Shown here piece by piece: positions 45,942-57,598 of a stretch of DNA of 64,000 bases. The DNA lies in contig NZ_BBQH01000022.1 of NCBI RefSeq assembly GCF_018397995.1, positions 56,480 through 120,479 of the forward strand, given 5' to 3'. The position numbers and the translations under genes were made by a program. The notes under the pieces are model-generated. The model made no database searches, was not told the origin of the DNA, and worked only from the letters and a program-made list of their open reading frames with translations. Origin of the DNA: Rhizomonospora bruguierae (GTDB taxonomy: Bacteria; Actinomycetota; Actinomycetes; Mycobacteriales; Micromonosporaceae). Numbering within the stretch: position 1 is the first letter of the stretch; each line of letters begins with the position of its first letter.

Positions 45942-47024
45942 ATGTTCTTCGCCGCGCCGGCGCTGCTCGCCCCGCTCGCCGGCCTGTTCGTCGACCGGGT
46001 CCGCCGCCGCCCCCTGCTCGCCGCCGCGAACCTCGCCGGCGCGGTGATGCTGCTGCCGCTCCTGCTCGTCCGGGGCGCCTCGGACGTCTGGATCATCTAC
46101 GCGGTGATGCTGCTCTACGGCGCCCTCAACGTGCTCATCGCGCCCGCGCAGTCCGCCCTGCTGGTCGGGATGCTCCCGGCGGAGCTGCTCGTCTCGGCCA
46201 ACTCGGAGCTGCGGACCGTCCAGGAGAGCCTCCGGCTGGTCGCGCCGGTCGGCGCCGCGGCCCTGTTCGCCGCCTTCGGCGGCCCGGCCGTCGTCGTCCT
46301 CGACGCCATCACGCTCGTCGGCGCCGCCGCGTTCACCCTCTCGCTGCGGTACCGGGAGCCGCGCCCGACCCCGGCGCCGATCCGCTTCGTGGCGGACCTG
46401 GCCGCCGGCGTCCGCCACGTGGCGGGCGACGCGCTGCTGCGCCGGATGGTCCTCGCCTGCGCGGTGCTCATGCTGGTGCTCGGCTTCGCCGAGTCGCTCG
46501 GCTTCGCCGTGATCGGCAGCGGCCTGCACAAGCCGCCGGAGTTCATCGGCGTCACCCAGTTCTTCCAGGGCGTCGGCGCGATCGCCGCCGGGCTGGTCAC
46601 GGCCCGGGCGGTCCGCCGGCACGGCGAGGTGGTGGTCACCGCGGTCGCGTTCGGGCTGTTCGCCGTCGCCACCCTGCTCAACGCGCTGCCGGTGCTCGGC
46701 GCGGTGCTCGCCGGCAAGATCCTCTCCGGCGCCGGGTTCACCGCCGCCGTCATCGCGCTGCTCACCCTCCTCCAGCGCCGGTCGCCCGGCCCGCTCCAGG
46801 GTCGCGTGTACGCGGCGTTCGAGGTCGCCACGACGGTCCCGCAGACCGTGTCGATCGGCGTCGGCGCGTACCTGGTCACGGCGCTGGACTACCGGATGAT
46901 CCTGGTCGCCCAGGCCGTGGTGACGCTGGTCGCCGCCTTGCTCGTACTCCGCGCCCGCACGGTACCGCCCGCGCCGCCCGTTGCGGCGGGGGTCCCGACC
47001 GAACGGGTGCCCGTGGAGGCATGA
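45942..47024 (+). CDS. MFS transporter lacking its first helix (possibly a pseudogene)
   Basis: 360 residues from ATG 45942 begin in what is normally the second helix of an MFS efflux protein (FFAAPALLAPLAGLFVDRVR contains the loop 2–3 motif). In-frame family sequence GSNGAAGLTF continues upstream to 45912, but a TGA at 45888–45890 blocks any earlier start. The first ~40 residues therefore appear deleted at the junction with the truncated ArsR gene. The remaining ten or eleven helices look intact. Function doubtful. Confidence 0.7.
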   Translation: MFFAAPALLAPLAGLFVDRVRRRPLLAAANLAGAVMLLPLLLVRGASDVWIIYAVMLLYGALNVLIAPAQSALLVGMLPAELLVSANSELRTVQESLRLVAPVGAAALFAAFGGPAVVVLDAITLVGAAAFTLSLRYREPRPTPAPIRFVADLAAGVRHVAGDALLRRMVLACAVLMLVLGFAESLGFAVIGSGLHKPPEFIGVTQFFQGVGAIAAGLVTARAVRRHGEVVVTAVAFGLFAVATLLNALPVLGAVLAGKILSGAGFTAAVIALLTLLQRRSPGPLQGRVYAAFEVATTVPQTVSIGVGAYLVTALDYRMILVAQAVVTLVAALLVLRARTVPPAPPVAAGVPTERVPVEA

Positions 47025-47031
47025 TGAGGGG

Positions 47032-47397
47032 ATGCAGACGATGCCGGCGCCGGCGGGGGCCGAACCCTCGGTCCGCCACCCGCTCGACCCGGACCCGATC
47101 CGCTCCACGAAGGCCGGCGCGGTCTTCGCCCTCGGCCTCGCCGCGCTGCTCACCGGCGCCTTCGTCGGCGGCCTCATCCCCGGCACGCTCGCCCTGCTGC
47201 TGGCCAGGGAGGCCCGCCACCAGGCGTACGCCGCCAAGGGGTACCTGACGGGCGCCCGCTGGATCCGGCGGGGCGAGATACTGGCGTGGATCGGCCTGGT
47301 GCTCGGCGTCGCGACGCTCACGGTCGCGGTCATCATCGGGCTGTTCACCTGGGCGGCGGCCCCGCCGGGGCAGGACTTCGCCCCGGGTACCAACTAG
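47032..47397 (+). CDS. small two-helix membrane protein (DUF4190-like)
   Basis: 121-aa protein: a short hydrophilic start, helix AGAVFALGLAALLTGAFVGG, a basic loop EARHQAYAAKGYLTGARWIR, helix ILAWIGLVLGVATLTVAVII and a short tail. The layout matches DUF4190-type proteins of actinobacteria. ATG 47032 or ATG 47041 are both possible; GAGGGG precedes the latter. 23 bp before the next, related gene. Confidence 0.75.
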   Translation: MQTMPAPAGAEPSVRHPLDPDPIRSTKAGAVFALGLAALLTGAFVGGLIPGTLALLLAREARHQAYAAKGYLTGARWIRRGEILAWIGLVLGVATLTVAVIIGLFTWAAAPPGQDFAPGTN

Positions 47398-47420
47398 CCG
47401 GACGACAGCAGGGAGCAGGC

Positions 47421-48986
47421 GTGGCGGACGAGGAGCACGGACCCGCAGGCGCGTCGCCGGTGTCCGATCCGCCCGACGCCGCTCCCGGCGCGAAGGAGCC
47501 GGCGACGCCTCCCGCCGGCGAGCAGCCAGCGGCGGACCCCGCTGCGGAGGGCTCGGCGGGTTCCGGCGCGGAGGGCTCGGCGGGTTCTGACGCGGAGGGC
47601 TCGGCGGGTTCTGACGTGGAGGGCTCGGCGGCTCCGGTCACGGAAGGGCCGGCGGCGGGCGGGCCGGCGGCGGGCGGGCCGGCGGCGGGTGGGGCGGAGG
47701 ACGGCGCCGAAGCTGCCGCGCACCCGGTGCCTCGGCCGCCCAGCCTGACCGGGCCGCCGCCGGGGCACCCGTTTGCCCCACCGGCCCCGGAGCCGGTCGA
47801 CACGCCCGGATGGGCGCCACTGGGCGGCCCGGTCACACCGCCGAGCGGCCCGCCGGCCGCGCCGGGCAGTGCCGCGACGTCCTGGGGCCAGCCCGCCTCT
47901 GGCGGTCCGACGGCGTGGGGTCAGCCCACGGGTGGTGTGGCACCCGCCGGAGGGCGGCCCGAGCCGGGCGGTGGCGGGGCGGGGTTGGGGCAGCCGGGCC
48001 AGCCAGAGCCCGGTGCTCCGGTGGGGTGGGGTCAACCCGCGCCCGGCAGCGCGCCACCGGCCTGGGGCCAGCCTGGATTCGTTGCGCCTCCGCCGTGGAA
48101 TTCCGCCGCCCCGCCGCCCATCGGCCCGCCCGGGCAGCACGCATGGCCCCAGCCCGGCCCGCCCGCTGGCCCGCCTGCTGGCTCGGCGGCTGGCCCGCCT
48201 GCTGGCTCGGCCGCTGGCTCGTTTGGTGCGCAGCCCGGTAGCGAGCCCGGCTCCAACGCCAGCTTTCAGCCCGGCTCCCAGCCAGGCAGCGACCTCGGAG
48301 CCCAGCCGGGCGCGCCGCCTGGCTCCCAGCCGAGCGGCCCGCCCGCGTGGAGCGCGTTGCCCGGTGGGCCGGCGGGCGCGCAGCCGGGCAGCCACGGTGG
48401 GCCGGCGGGCGCGCAGCCGGGCAGTCCGGCCGGGTGGGGGCCGCAGTCCGGTGGTCCCGGCTGGAGCCCGCACGTCGGCCCGCCGCCGGGTCAGTACCCC
48501 TGGGTGCCGCAGCAGGGCCAGCAGGTGGCCTGGGGGGCACCACAGCCGCCGGTTCCAGCGACGTGGGCGCCGACGCGGCCGCCGGCCCCTCGGGACGGGT
48601 GGCGGCCGCCGCAGCGGGTCGAGCGGGTGGACGGGACGCCGTTCGGGCTGGCGTACCTGGCGGTGCCGCGGGCGGTGTCCGGCATGGCGGTCGGCTCGCT
48701 GGTCTCGGGCATCGGCTCGGTCCTGGTCAGCGGCGTGGTCGGCTGCCTGGGGCTGGCCGGGGCGCAGGGCGGCTGGGGTGCCGCGGTCGCCGGTGCGTTC
48801 ACCGTGCTGGCCTGCGCGCTCGGCGCCGCCGCCGGGGTGCTCGGCCTGGCCGGGCTGCGGCAGGCCCGGCGGGACCCGGCCGTGAGCGGGCGCGGGTTGG
48901 CGATCGCCGGCCTGAGTTGCGGGGGCACGGGAATAGCGCTGGCCCTGCTGCTGTTGTTCGCGGCGGTGCTGCTTCAGGCCGCTTAG
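47421..48986 (+). CDS. proline-rich repeat membrane protein (DUF4190-like)
   Basis: 521 aa. Residues ~1–400 are low-complexity: a tandem EGSAGS-x-A repeat (~43–72, encoded by ~24–30-bp DNA repeats at 47547–47640), three GGPAA units, then many W-G-Q-P and GAQPGS units rich in Pro, Gly, Trp and Gln. Residues ~425–521 hold two or three helices (MAVGSLVSGIGSVLVSGVVG; AGAFTVLACALGAAAGVLGL; IALALLLLFAAVLLQAA), like the preceding gene. GTG 47421. Function unknown; the Pro-rich part may be an interaction or crowding domain. Confidence 0.8.
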   Translation: MADEEHGPAGASPVSDPPDAAPGAKEPATPPAGEQPAADPAAEGSAGSGAEGSAGSDAEGSAGSDVEGSAAPVTEGPAAGGPAAGGPAAGGAEDGAEAAAHPVPRPPSLTGPPPGHPFAPPAPEPVDTPGWAPLGGPVTPPSGPPAAPGSAATSWGQPASGGPTAWGQPTGGVAPAGGRPEPGGGGAGLGQPGQPEPGAPVGWGQPAPGSAPPAWGQPGFVAPPPWNSAAPPPIGPPGQHAWPQPGPPAGPPAGSAAGPPAGSAAGSFGAQPGSEPGSNASFQPGSQPGSDLGAQPGAPPGSQPSGPPAWSALPGGPAGAQPGSHGGPAGAQPGSPAGWGPQSGGPGWSPHVGPPPGQYPWVPQQGQQVAWGAPQPPVPATWAPTRPPAPRDGWRPPQRVERVDGTPFGLAYLAVPRAVSGMAVGSLVSGIGSVLVSGVVGCLGLAGAQGGWGAAVAGAFTVLACALGAAAGVLGLAGLRQARRDPAVSGRGLAIAGLSCGGTGIALALLLLFAAVLLQAA

Positions 48987-49161
48987 GCTGTGTCCTGAGG
49001 TGCTGACCGGAGCGCGGCGAGGGTGGCGCGCCAACGCCGCCGGGCCCTGGGGGGATACCTGAGCGGGCACGCCGGACGACCCGGTACACTTGCGCATCGG
49101 GAGTGTTCTGCCACGGGTCGGGTCACACGGGTCGGGTAAATAGATCGGCTTCGGCTCCGTT
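48987..49161. other. intergenic region upstream of the rpsL promoter
   Basis: No gene seen. Contains a TACACT at 49085–49090 without a convincing -35 element. Confidence 0.4.
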
Positions 49162-49190
49162 TTGACCTGTGCCCGCTGGGTGGGTACTCT
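49162..49190 (+). promoter_or_regulatory. rpsL promoter, TTGACC-17-TACTCT
   Basis: TTGACC at 49162–49167 and TACTCT at 49185–49190 with 17-bp spacing, about 200 bp before the rpsL start, leaving a long leader. Confidence 0.7.
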
Positions 49191-49304
49191 TTTCCCTCGT
49201 GCCCGGGCCCGCCCTGGGCAGTTCGTGCGTGCCCCGGCCGCCGTGCCAGAGGGCAACGCCACGACAATGACAAAACTTTCCGGTGCCGTGCGTAGCGCTG
49301 CGCC

Positions 49305-49347
49305 GGAGCCCGCGAGAGGGCGACACGCCCGACCGCGGGTGCCGGAC
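49305..49347 (+). promoter_or_regulatory. rpsL leader motif shared with rpsJ
   Basis: GGAGCCCGCGAGAG (49305–49318) and GCGACACGCCCGACCGCGGG (49320–49339) are followed by TGCCGGACA. The 20-mer is identical to 53881–53900 in the rpsJ leader. The CCGAC–CGG part can form a short hairpin. It may be a shared regulatory element of the two ribosomal operons. Confidence 0.6.
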
Positions 49348-49395
49348 AGACCCGGTGCCGAGACAGAAGAACAGGACAGGGAGCGGAGAGACCCG

Positions 49396-49770
49396 GTGCC
49401 CACGATCCAGCAGTTGGTCCGCAAGGGCCGCCAGGCGAAGTCGAGCAAGACCAAGACGCCGGCGCTGAAGGGGAGCCCTCAGCGGCGCGGCGTGTGCACC
49501 CGTGTGTACACGACCACCCCCAAGAAGCCGAACTCGGCGCTGCGGAAGGTCGCGCGCGTCAAGCTCAGCAGCCAGATCGAGGTGACCGCGTACATCCCCG
49601 GCGTCGGCCACAACCTGCAGGAGCACTCGATCGTGCTCGTCCGCGGCGGCCGGGTGAAGGACCTCCCGGGCGTCCGTTACAAGATCGTCCGCGGTTCGCT
49701 CGACACCCAGGGTGTCCGCAACCGCAAGCAGGCGCGCAGCCGCTACGGCGCGAAGAAGGAGAAGAGCTGA
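49396..49770 (+). CDS. rpsL: 30S ribosomal protein S12
   Basis: 124-aa decoding-site protein. [13 protein letters not shown] (K43, K44) and [12 protein letters not shown] (K88) are wild type, so the sequence predicts streptomycin sensitivity. GTG 49396. First gene of the str operon rpsL–rpsG–fusA–tuf. Confidence 0.98.
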   Translation: MPTIQQLVRKGRQAKSSKTKTPALKGSPQRRGVCTRVYTTTPKKPNSALRKVARVKLSSQIEVTAYIPGVGHNLQEHSIVLVRGGRVKDLPGVRYKIVRGSLDTQGVRNRKQARSRYGAKKEKS

Positions 49771-49771
49771 C

Positions 49772-50242
49772 ATGCCGCGTAAGGGCCCCGCTCCGCGTCA
49801 CCCCGTCGTCGCGGACCCGGTGTACAACTCCCCGCTCGTCACGCAGTTGGTGAACAAGATTCTCCTCGCCGGCAAGCGGCAGCTCGCCGAGCGGATCGTG
49901 TACGACGCCCTGGAGGGCTGCCGGGAGAAGACCGGTACCGACCCGGTCGTCACCCTGAAGCGGGCGATGGACAACGTGAAGCCGACCCTCGAGGTCCGCA
50001 GCCGCCGTGTCGGTGGCGCGACCTACCAGGTGCCGGTCGAGGTGCGCCCGTCCCGGGCGACCACGTTGGGCCTGCGTTGGCTGGTCCAGTACAGCCGGGC
50101 GCGGCGCGAGAAGACGATGGTGGACCGGCTGATGAACGAGCTGCTCGACGCGAGCAACGGCCTCGGTGCCGCGGTGAAGCGGCGCGAGGACACGCACAAG
50201 ATGGCCGAGTCCAACAAGGCATTCGCGCACTACCGCTGGTGA
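49772..50242 (+). CDS. rpsG: 30S ribosomal protein S7
   Basis: 156-aa primary 16S rRNA-binding protein; [38 protein letters not shown] and [14 protein letters not shown] are typical. Starts one base after the rpsL stop. S7 is the usual translational repressor of the str operon. Confidence 0.98.
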   Translation: MPRKGPAPRHPVVADPVYNSPLVTQLVNKILLAGKRQLAERIVYDALEGCREKTGTDPVVTLKRAMDNVKPTLEVRSRRVGGATYQVPVEVRPSRATTLGLRWLVQYSRARREKTMVDRLMNELLDASNGLGAAVKRREDTHKMAESNKAFAHYRW

Positions 50243-50278
50243 TCCCAGCGGTCAACGACGAGAAGTAGGGATTTTCCA

Positions 50279-52372
<2,094 letters not shown>

Positions 52373-52471
52373 TCACTCCCCGGCTCCGCCGGAGCGTCGT
52401 ACTGCGCAAGCCGGGCCTGGCGGCGCGGCCGCAAGAAAGACCACGAACTAGACGTCCACAGGAGGACACCA

Positions 52472-53665
52472 GTGGCGAAGGCGAAGTTCGAGCGGACTAA
52501 GCCGCACGTCAACATCGGCACCATCGGTCACATCGACCACGGTAAGACGACGCTGACCGCGGCCATCACGAAGGTTCTGCACGACCGGTACCCGGAAGTG
52601 AACCCGTACACGCCGTTCGACCAGATCGACAAGGCGCCGGAGGAGAAGTCCCGCGGCATCACGATCTCCATCTCGCACGTCGAGTACCAGACCGAGAACC
52701 GGCACTACGCGCACGTCGACTGCCCCGGTCACGCCGACTACATCAAGAACATGATCACCGGTGCGGCGCAGATGGACGGCGCCATCCTGGTGGTGGCGGC
52801 GACTGACGGCCCGATGCCGCAGACCCGCGAGCACGTGCTGCTGGCCCGCCAGGTCGGCGTCCCGTACATCGTCGTGGCGCTCAACAAGAGCGACATGGTC
52901 GACGACGAGGAGCTGCTCGAGCTGGTCGAGCTGGAGGTCCGCGAGCTGCTGTCGTCGCAGGAGTACCCGGGCGACGACCTGCCGGTGGTGCGGGTCTCCG
53001 CGCTGAAGGCACTCGAGGGCGACCAGGAGTGGGCCGACCGGCTCATGGAGCTGATGAACGCGGTCGACACCGCGATTCCGCAGCCGGAGCGCGAGGTCGA
53101 CAAGCCGTTCCTGATGCCGATCGAGGACGTTTTCACGATCACCGGTCGCGGCACCGTGGTAACCGGCCGCGCCGAGCGTGGCGTGCTGAAGCCGAACGAG
53201 GAGGTGGAGATCGTCGGCATCAAGGAGAAGTCGATGCGGACGGTCGTCACCGGTATCGAGATGTTCCGCAAGCTGCTGGACGAGGCCCGGGCGGGCGAGA
53301 ACGTCGGCCTGCTGCTGCGTGGCATCAAGCGCGAGGATGTCGAGCGCGGCATGGTGGTCGTCAAGCCGGGCACCACGACCCCGCACACGGAGTTCGAGGC
53401 GCAGGTCTACATCCTCTCCAAGGAGGAAGGCGGCCGGCACACCCCGTTCTTCCAGAACTACCGTCCGCAGTTCTACTTCCGGACCACGGACGTCACCGGC
53501 GTCGTCACGCTGCCCGAGGGCACCGAGATGGTCATGCCGGGCGACAACACCTCGATGTCCGTGAAGCTGATCCAGCCGATCGCGATGGAGCAGAACCTGC
53601 GCTTCGCGATCCGCGAGGGCGGCCGGACGGTCGGCGCGGGCCAGGTCACGAAGATTATCAAGTAA
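52472..53665 (+). CDS. tuf: translation elongation factor Tu
   Basis: 397-aa aminoacyl-tRNA carrier. G1 GHIDHGKT, G2 RGITI, G3 DCPGH, G4 NKSD; domain [16 protein letters not shown]-terminal [23 protein letters not shown] 52472 with AGGAGG. The 99-bp gap from fusA contains no obvious terminator. Confidence 0.98.
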   Translation: MAKAKFERTKPHVNIGTIGHIDHGKTTLTAAITKVLHDRYPEVNPYTPFDQIDKAPEEKSRGITISISHVEYQTENRHYAHVDCPGHADYIKNMITGAAQMDGAILVVAATDGPMPQTREHVLLARQVGVPYIVVALNKSDMVDDEELLELVELEVRELLSSQEYPGDDLPVVRVSALKALEGDQEWADRLMELMNAVDTAIPQPEREVDKPFLMPIEDVFTITGRGTVVTGRAERGVLKPNEEVEIVGIKEKSMRTVVTGIEMFRKLLDEARAGENVGLLLRGIKREDVERGMVVVKPGTTTPHTEFEAQVYILSKEEGGRHTPFFQNYRPQFYFRTTDVTGVVTLPEGTEMVMPGDNTSMSVKLIQPIAMEQNLRFAIREGGRTVGAGQVTKIIK

Positions 53666-53682
53666 ACGAGGTAACCCCCGAT

Positions 53683-53711
53683 TTCATCGTGCCGTGCAGA
53701 TGCGGCATAAT
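53683..53711 (+). promoter_or_regulatory. rpsJ operon promoter, TTCATC-17-CATAAT
   Basis: CATAAT at 53706–53711 is a strong -10; TTCATC at 53683–53688 is a weak -35 at 17-bp spacing. It lies right after tuf, giving a leader of about 260 nt. Confidence 0.55.
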
Positions 53712-53728
53712 GATTAGGTTGCGTTGCG

Positions 53729-53764
53729 GGTGATCGGGCCTGCTCTTGAGCGGGCCCGATCACC
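53729..53764 (+). other. long hairpin in the rpsJ leader / after tuf
   Basis: GGTGATCGGGCC (53729–53740) pairs perfectly with GGCCCGATCACC (53753–53764), and the loop itself pairs GCTC/GAGC, giving a nearly continuous 16-bp stem. No T-tract. It could terminate tuf transcripts or, because it lies downstream of the CATAAT promoter, act as a leader element or attenuator for the S10 operon. Confidence 0.6.
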
Positions 53765-53844
53765 ACGCGCGGTGCTGGGAGCCCCATTCGGGGGTCCCGC
53801 GCCCAGCTTCCGCGTTGCGGGCGTGGTGCCCGGCGGGTCAAGTC

Positions 53845-53909
53845 GGAGCCGGCGAGAGCCGGTGGAGTCTGGCCAGCCGCGCGACACGCCCGACCGCGGG
53901 GGTCGGACA
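53845..53909 (+). promoter_or_regulatory. rpsJ leader motif shared with rpsL
   Basis: GGAGCCGGCGAGAG (53845–53858) and GCGACACGCCCGACCGCGGG (53881–53900), then GGTCGGACA. The 20-mer is identical to 49320–49339. CCGAC and GTCGG around it form a hairpin. Confidence 0.6.
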
Positions 53910-53978
53910 AGGTCGGTGCGCCGGCGGATGGAAACAGCGCCGGCGAGGATCGCATCTACAGAAGGAACCGAAGCCACC

Positions 53979-54287
53979 ATGGCGGGACAGAAGATCCGCA
54001 TCCGGCTCAAGGCGTACGACCACGAGGTCGTTGACTCCTCGGCGCGGAAGATCGTCGAGACCGTGACCCGTACCGGAGCGCAGGTCGCGGGCCCGGTGCC
54101 GCTGCCGACGGAGATCAACCGCTTCTGCGTGATCCGTTCGCCGCACAAGTACAAGGACTCGCGCGAGCACTTCGAGATGCGCACGCACAAGCGTCTGATC
54201 GACATCATCGACCCGACCCCGAAGACGGTCGACTCGCTGATGCGCCTGGACCTCCCGGCCGGCGTCGACATCGAGATCAAGCTGTAG
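53979..54287 (+). CDS. rpsJ: 30S ribosomal protein S10
   Basis: 102-aa S10/Nus[21 protein letters not shown] and [20 protein letters not shown] are diagnostic. ATG 53979. First gene of the S10 operon, preceded by a 313-bp gap with promoter, hairpin and shared leader motif. Confidence 0.98.
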
Positions 54288-54300
54288 GGACTGCGAACTC

Positions 54301-54954
54301 ATGGACAGGCAAGTGAAGGGCATCCTGGGCGCCAAGCTCGGCATGACCCAGGTCTGGGACAACGGCCGCGTCGTCCCGGTGACCGTGGTGCAGGCCGGGC
54401 CGTGCGTGGTCACCCAGGTTCGCACCGCGGACAAGGACGGCTACTCCGCCGTCCAGCTGGCGTACGGCGCCATCGACCCGCGCAAGGTCAACAAGCCGAA
54501 GTCCGGGCACTTCGCGAAGTCCGGTGCGGCGCCGCGGCGGCACATCGTCGAACTGCGCACCACCGACGCCAGCGAGTACGAGCTGGGCTCGGAGGTCACG
54601 GTCGACGCGTTCGCCGCCGGTGCCCCGGTCGACGTCACCGGCCGGACCAAGGGCAAGGGCTTCGCCGGCGTCATGAAGCGGCACGGGTTCCACGGCCTGC
54701 GCGCCAGCCACGGCGTGGAGCGCAAGCACCGCTCGCCCGGCTCCATCGGCGCCTGCGCGACCCCGGGTCGCGTGTTCAAGGGCGTGCGGATGGCGGGCCG
54801 GATGGGTGGCGTGCGCTACACCGTGCAGAACCTGACGGTCCAGGCCATCGACGCCGAGAACAACCTGCTGCTGGTCAAGGGCGCCATCCCCGGCCCCAAG
54901 GGCGCGCTGGTGCTGGTCCGCTCGGCCGCCAAGAAGGGTGGTGCGACCGCATGA
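54301..54954 (+). CDS. rplC: 50S ribosomal protein L3
   Basis: 217-aa L3, an early assembly protein near the peptidyl-transferase centre; [20 protein letters not shown] and [19 protein letters not shown] are typical. Overlaps rplD by ATGA. Confidence 0.98.
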   Translation: MDRQVKGILGAKLGMTQVWDNGRVVPVTVVQAGPCVVTQVRTADKDGYSAVQLAYGAIDPRKVNKPKSGHFAKSGAAPRRHIVELRTTDASEYELGSEVTVDAFAAGAPVDVTGRTKGKGFAGVMKRHGFHGLRASHGVERKHRSPGSIGACATPGRVFKGVRMAGRMGGVRYTVQNLTVQAIDAENNLLLVKGAIPGPKGALVLVRSAAKKGGATA

Positions 54955-55598
54955 CCACCGTTGACGTGCTGAACGCCGAGGGCGCGAAGGCCGGCTCCGT
55001 CGAGCTGCCCGCCGACATCTTCGACGCGCAGGCGAACATCCCGCTGATGCACCAGGTCGTGGTGGCGCAGCTGGCCGCGGCGCGGCAGGGCACCCACAAG
55101 ACCAAGACCCGCGGCGAGGTGTCCGGCGGCGGCCGGAAGCCGTACAAGCAGAAGGGCACCGGCCGGGCCCGCCAGGGCTCGACCCGGGCGCCGCAGTTCG
55201 CCGGCGGCGGTGTCGTGCACGGCCCCGTGCCGCGTGACTACAGCCAGCGCACGCCCAAGAAGATGAAGGCGGCCGCGCTGCGCGGCGCCCTGTCCGACCG
55301 GGCGCGTGACGGCAAGGTGCACGTGGTCGAGTCGTTCGTGACCGGCGAGAAGCCGTCCATCAAGGTGGCCCTCGGCGTGCTGCGCAAGCTGTCCGAGGCG
55401 CCGCGGGTGCTGGTGGTGCTCGCCGGCGACGACGAGCTGAACTGGCTCTCGCTGCGCAACGAGCCGTCGGTGCACCTGATCGAGGCGGGCCAGCTCAACA
55501 CGTACGACGTGCTGGTGGCCCACGACGTGGTCTTCACCCGGGCGGCCCTGGACGAGTTCCTGGGCGTGCCGGCGGCGACCGGAGAGGAGGCGAAGTGA
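54951..55598 (+). CDS. rplD: 50S ribosomal protein L4
   Basis: 215-aa L4; [20 protein letters not shown] and [14 protein letters not shown] form the extended loop lining the exit tunnel. In many bacteria L4 represses the S10 operon. Overlaps rplC and rplW by 4 bp each. Confidence 0.97.
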   Translation: MTTVDVLNAEGAKAGSVELPADIFDAQANIPLMHQVVVAQLAAARQGTHKTKTRGEVSGGGRKPYKQKGTGRARQGSTRAPQFAGGGVVHGPVPRDYSQRTPKKMKAAALRGALSDRARDGKVHVVESFVTGEKPSIKVALGVLRKLSEAPRVLVVLAGDDELNWLSLRNEPSVHLIEAGQLNTYDVLVAHDVVFTRAALDEFLGVPAATGEEAK

Positions 55599-55897
55599 CC
55601 ACCATCGCGGATCCGCGCGACATCATCATCGCGCCGGTCGTCTCGGAGAAGAGCTACAGCGTCCTGGACCGGAACTGGTACACGTTCCTGGTTCACCCGG
55701 ACGCCAACAAGACCGAGATCAAGATCGCGATCCAGCAGATCTTCAACGTCCGCGTGCTGACGGTGAACACCGCCAACCGCGAGGGCAAGCGCAAGCGCAC
55801 CCGCACCGGGTGGGGACGGCGCAAGGCCACCAAGCGGGCGCTGGTGAAGCTGGCCGACGGCGACCGCATCGAGGCCTTCGGCGGCCCGGTCAGCTAG
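55595..55897 (+). CDS. rplW: 50S ribosomal protein L23
   Basis: 100-aa L23, the docking site for trigger factor and SRP at the tunnel exit; [20 protein letters not shown] and [23 protein letters not shown] 55595 overlaps the rplD stop. Confidence 0.97.
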   Translation: MTTIADPRDIIIAPVVSEKSYSVLDRNWYTFLVHPDANKTEIKIAIQQIFNVRVLTVNTANREGKRKRTRTGWGRRKATKRALVKLADGDRIEAFGGPVS

Positions 55898-55909
55898 GGG
55901 TGTAGACAG

Positions 55910-56749
55910 ATGCCTATCCGTAAGTACAAGCCGACGACCCCGGGCCGCCGCGGTTCCAGCGTCGCCGACTTCGCCGAGATCACCCGGTCCGCGCCGGAGA
56001 AGTCGCTGCTCGTTCCGCTGCCGAAGAAGGGCGGCCGGAACGCGCACGGCCGGATCACCGCCCGCCACCAGGGCGGCGGCCACAAGCGCCAGTACCGGCT
56101 GATCGACTTCAAGCGGGTCGACAAGGACGGCGTGCCGGCGAAGGTCGCGCACATCGAGTACGACCCGAACCGGACCGCGCGGATCGCGCTGCTGCACTAC
56201 GCCGACGGCGAGAAGCGGTACATCCTCGCGCCGAAGGACCTCAAGCAGGGCGACCGGGTCGAGTCGGGCCCGGGCGCGGACATCAAGCCGGGCAACAACA
56301 AGGAGCTGCGCGGCATCCCCGTGGGCACCACGGTGCACGCGGTCGAGCTGCGCCCGGGCGGCGGCGCCAAGCTGGCCCGCTCGGCCGGCTCCGGCATCCA
56401 ACTGCTCGGCCGCGAGGGCCAGTACGCCACGCTGCGGATGCCCTCCGGCGAGATCCGGCGGGTGGACGTGCGCTGCCGCGCGACCGTGGGCGAGATCGGC
56501 AACGCCGACCAGTCCAACATCAACTGGGGTAAGGCCGGCCGGATGCGGTGGAAGGGCAAGCGCCCGACCGTCCGCGGTGTGGCCATGAACCCGATCGACC
56601 ACCCGCACGGCGGTGGCGAGGGCAAGACCTCCGGCGGTCGCCACCCGGTGAACCCGAAGGGCAAGCCCGAGGGCCGCACCCGCCGCAAGGGCCAGCCGAG
56701 TGACCGGCTGATCGTCCGCCGCCGCTACGCCAACCGCAAGCGCGGCTAA
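55910..56749 (+). CDS. rplB: 50S ribosomal protein L2
   Basis: 279-aa L2, needed for subunit joining and peptidyl transfer. [20 protein letters not shown] and [20 protein letters not shown] (with the functionally important His) are present. Confidence 0.98.
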   Translation: MPIRKYKPTTPGRRGSSVADFAEITRSAPEKSLLVPLPKKGGRNAHGRITARHQGGGHKRQYRLIDFKRVDKDGVPAKVAHIEYDPNRTARIALLHYADGEKRYILAPKDLKQGDRVESGPGADIKPGNNKELRGIPVGTTVHAVELRPGGGAKLARSAGSGIQLLGREGQYATLRMPSGEIRRVDVRCRATVGEIGNADQSNINWGKAGRMRWKGKRPTVRGVAMNPIDHPHGGGEGKTSGGRHPVNPKGKPEGRTRRKGQPSDRLIVRRRYANRKRG

Positions 56750-56764
56750 GGGGAGAACTGACAG

Positions 56765-57046
56765 ATGCCTCGCAGCCTGAAGAAGGGCCCGTTCATCGAC
56801 GACCACCTGCTCAAGAAGGTGGAGACGCAGAACGAGAAGGGCTCGAAGAACGTCATCAAGACCTGGTCGCGGCGCTCGACGATCATCCCCGAGATGCTGG
56901 GACACACGATCGCGGTGCACGACGGGCGCAAGCACGTGCCCGTGTTCGTGACCGAAGCGATGGTCGGGCACAAGCTCGGCGAGTTCGCCCTGACCCGCAC
57001 GTTCAAGGGTCACGAGAAGGACGACCGGAAGAGCCGTCGGCGCTGA
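56765..57046 (+). CDS. rpsS: 30S ribosomal protein S19
   Basis: 93-aa S19; [20 protein letters not shown] and [20 protein letters not shown] match the family. Forms a heterodimer with S13 in the 30S head. Confidence 0.98.
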   Translation: MPRSLKKGPFIDDHLLKKVETQNEKGSKNVIKTWSRRSTIIPEMLGHTIAVHDGRKHVPVFVTEAMVGHKLGEFALTRTFKGHEKDDRKSRRR

Positions 57047-57082
57047 GCCGCGTGGCAAGAAGAGGATCGAGGGGTTACAGCG

Positions 57083-57598
57083 ATGCCAGTTAAGGGCGAC
57101 GCTCCGGCACTGCCGGGCGCGCGGGCGGTAGCGCGGCACGTCCGCGTCTCGCCGACGAAGGCGCGCCGTGTCGTCAACCTCGTCCGCGGCCTGCCCGCGA
57201 AGGAGGCGCTCACGGTGCTGCAGTTCGCGCCGCAGGCGGCGAGCGAGCAGGTCTACAAGGTGGTGGCCAGCGCCGTCGCCAACGCCGAGAACAACGAGCG
57301 GCTGGACCCCGACGCGCTGCTGGTGGCCGAGGCGTACGTGGACGAGGGCCCGACGCTGAAGCGGTTCCAGCCGCGGGCGCAGGGCCGGGCGTACCGGATC
57401 CGCAAGCGGACCTGCCACATCACCATCGTGGTGGAGGCCGTGCAGCCCAGCCAGGCACGGCCGGGCGGCGCGGCGGCGAAGAAGGCCGCGGCGAAGAAGG
57501 CCGCGCCGGCGAAGCAGACGGCCACGAAGAAGGCGGCGCCGGCCACGGCGGCGGCGAGCACGGCCGAGCCGACGAACGACACGGAGGGTGCCGAGTAA
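57083..57598 (+). CDS. rplV: 50S ribosomal protein L22 with Ala/Lys-rich tail
   Basis: 171 aa. The L22 core is residues ~10–122 ([37 protein letters not shown]). The last ~48 residues are an [20 protein letters not shown]-type tail like those of actinobacterial basic proteins; family length is ~115 aa. The stop overlaps rpsC by one base. Confidence 0.97.
   Translation: MPVKGDAPALPGARAVARHVRVSPTKARRVVNLVRGLPAKEALTVLQFAPQAASEQVYKVVASAVANAENNERLDPDALLVAEAYVDEGPTLKRFQPRAQGRAYRIRKRTCHITIVVEAVQPSQARPGGAAAKKAAAKKAAPAKQTATKKAAPATAAASTAEPTNDTEGAE

Noticed and set aside
47547-47700. Short tandem DNA repeats suggestive of a CRISPR array
   Set aside because: Units are in-frame codon repeats of a Pro/Gly/Ser-rich protein with no spacers; no cas genes are present.
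49396-49770. Possible streptomycin-resistance variant of rpsL
   Set aside because: K43 and K88 are unchanged.
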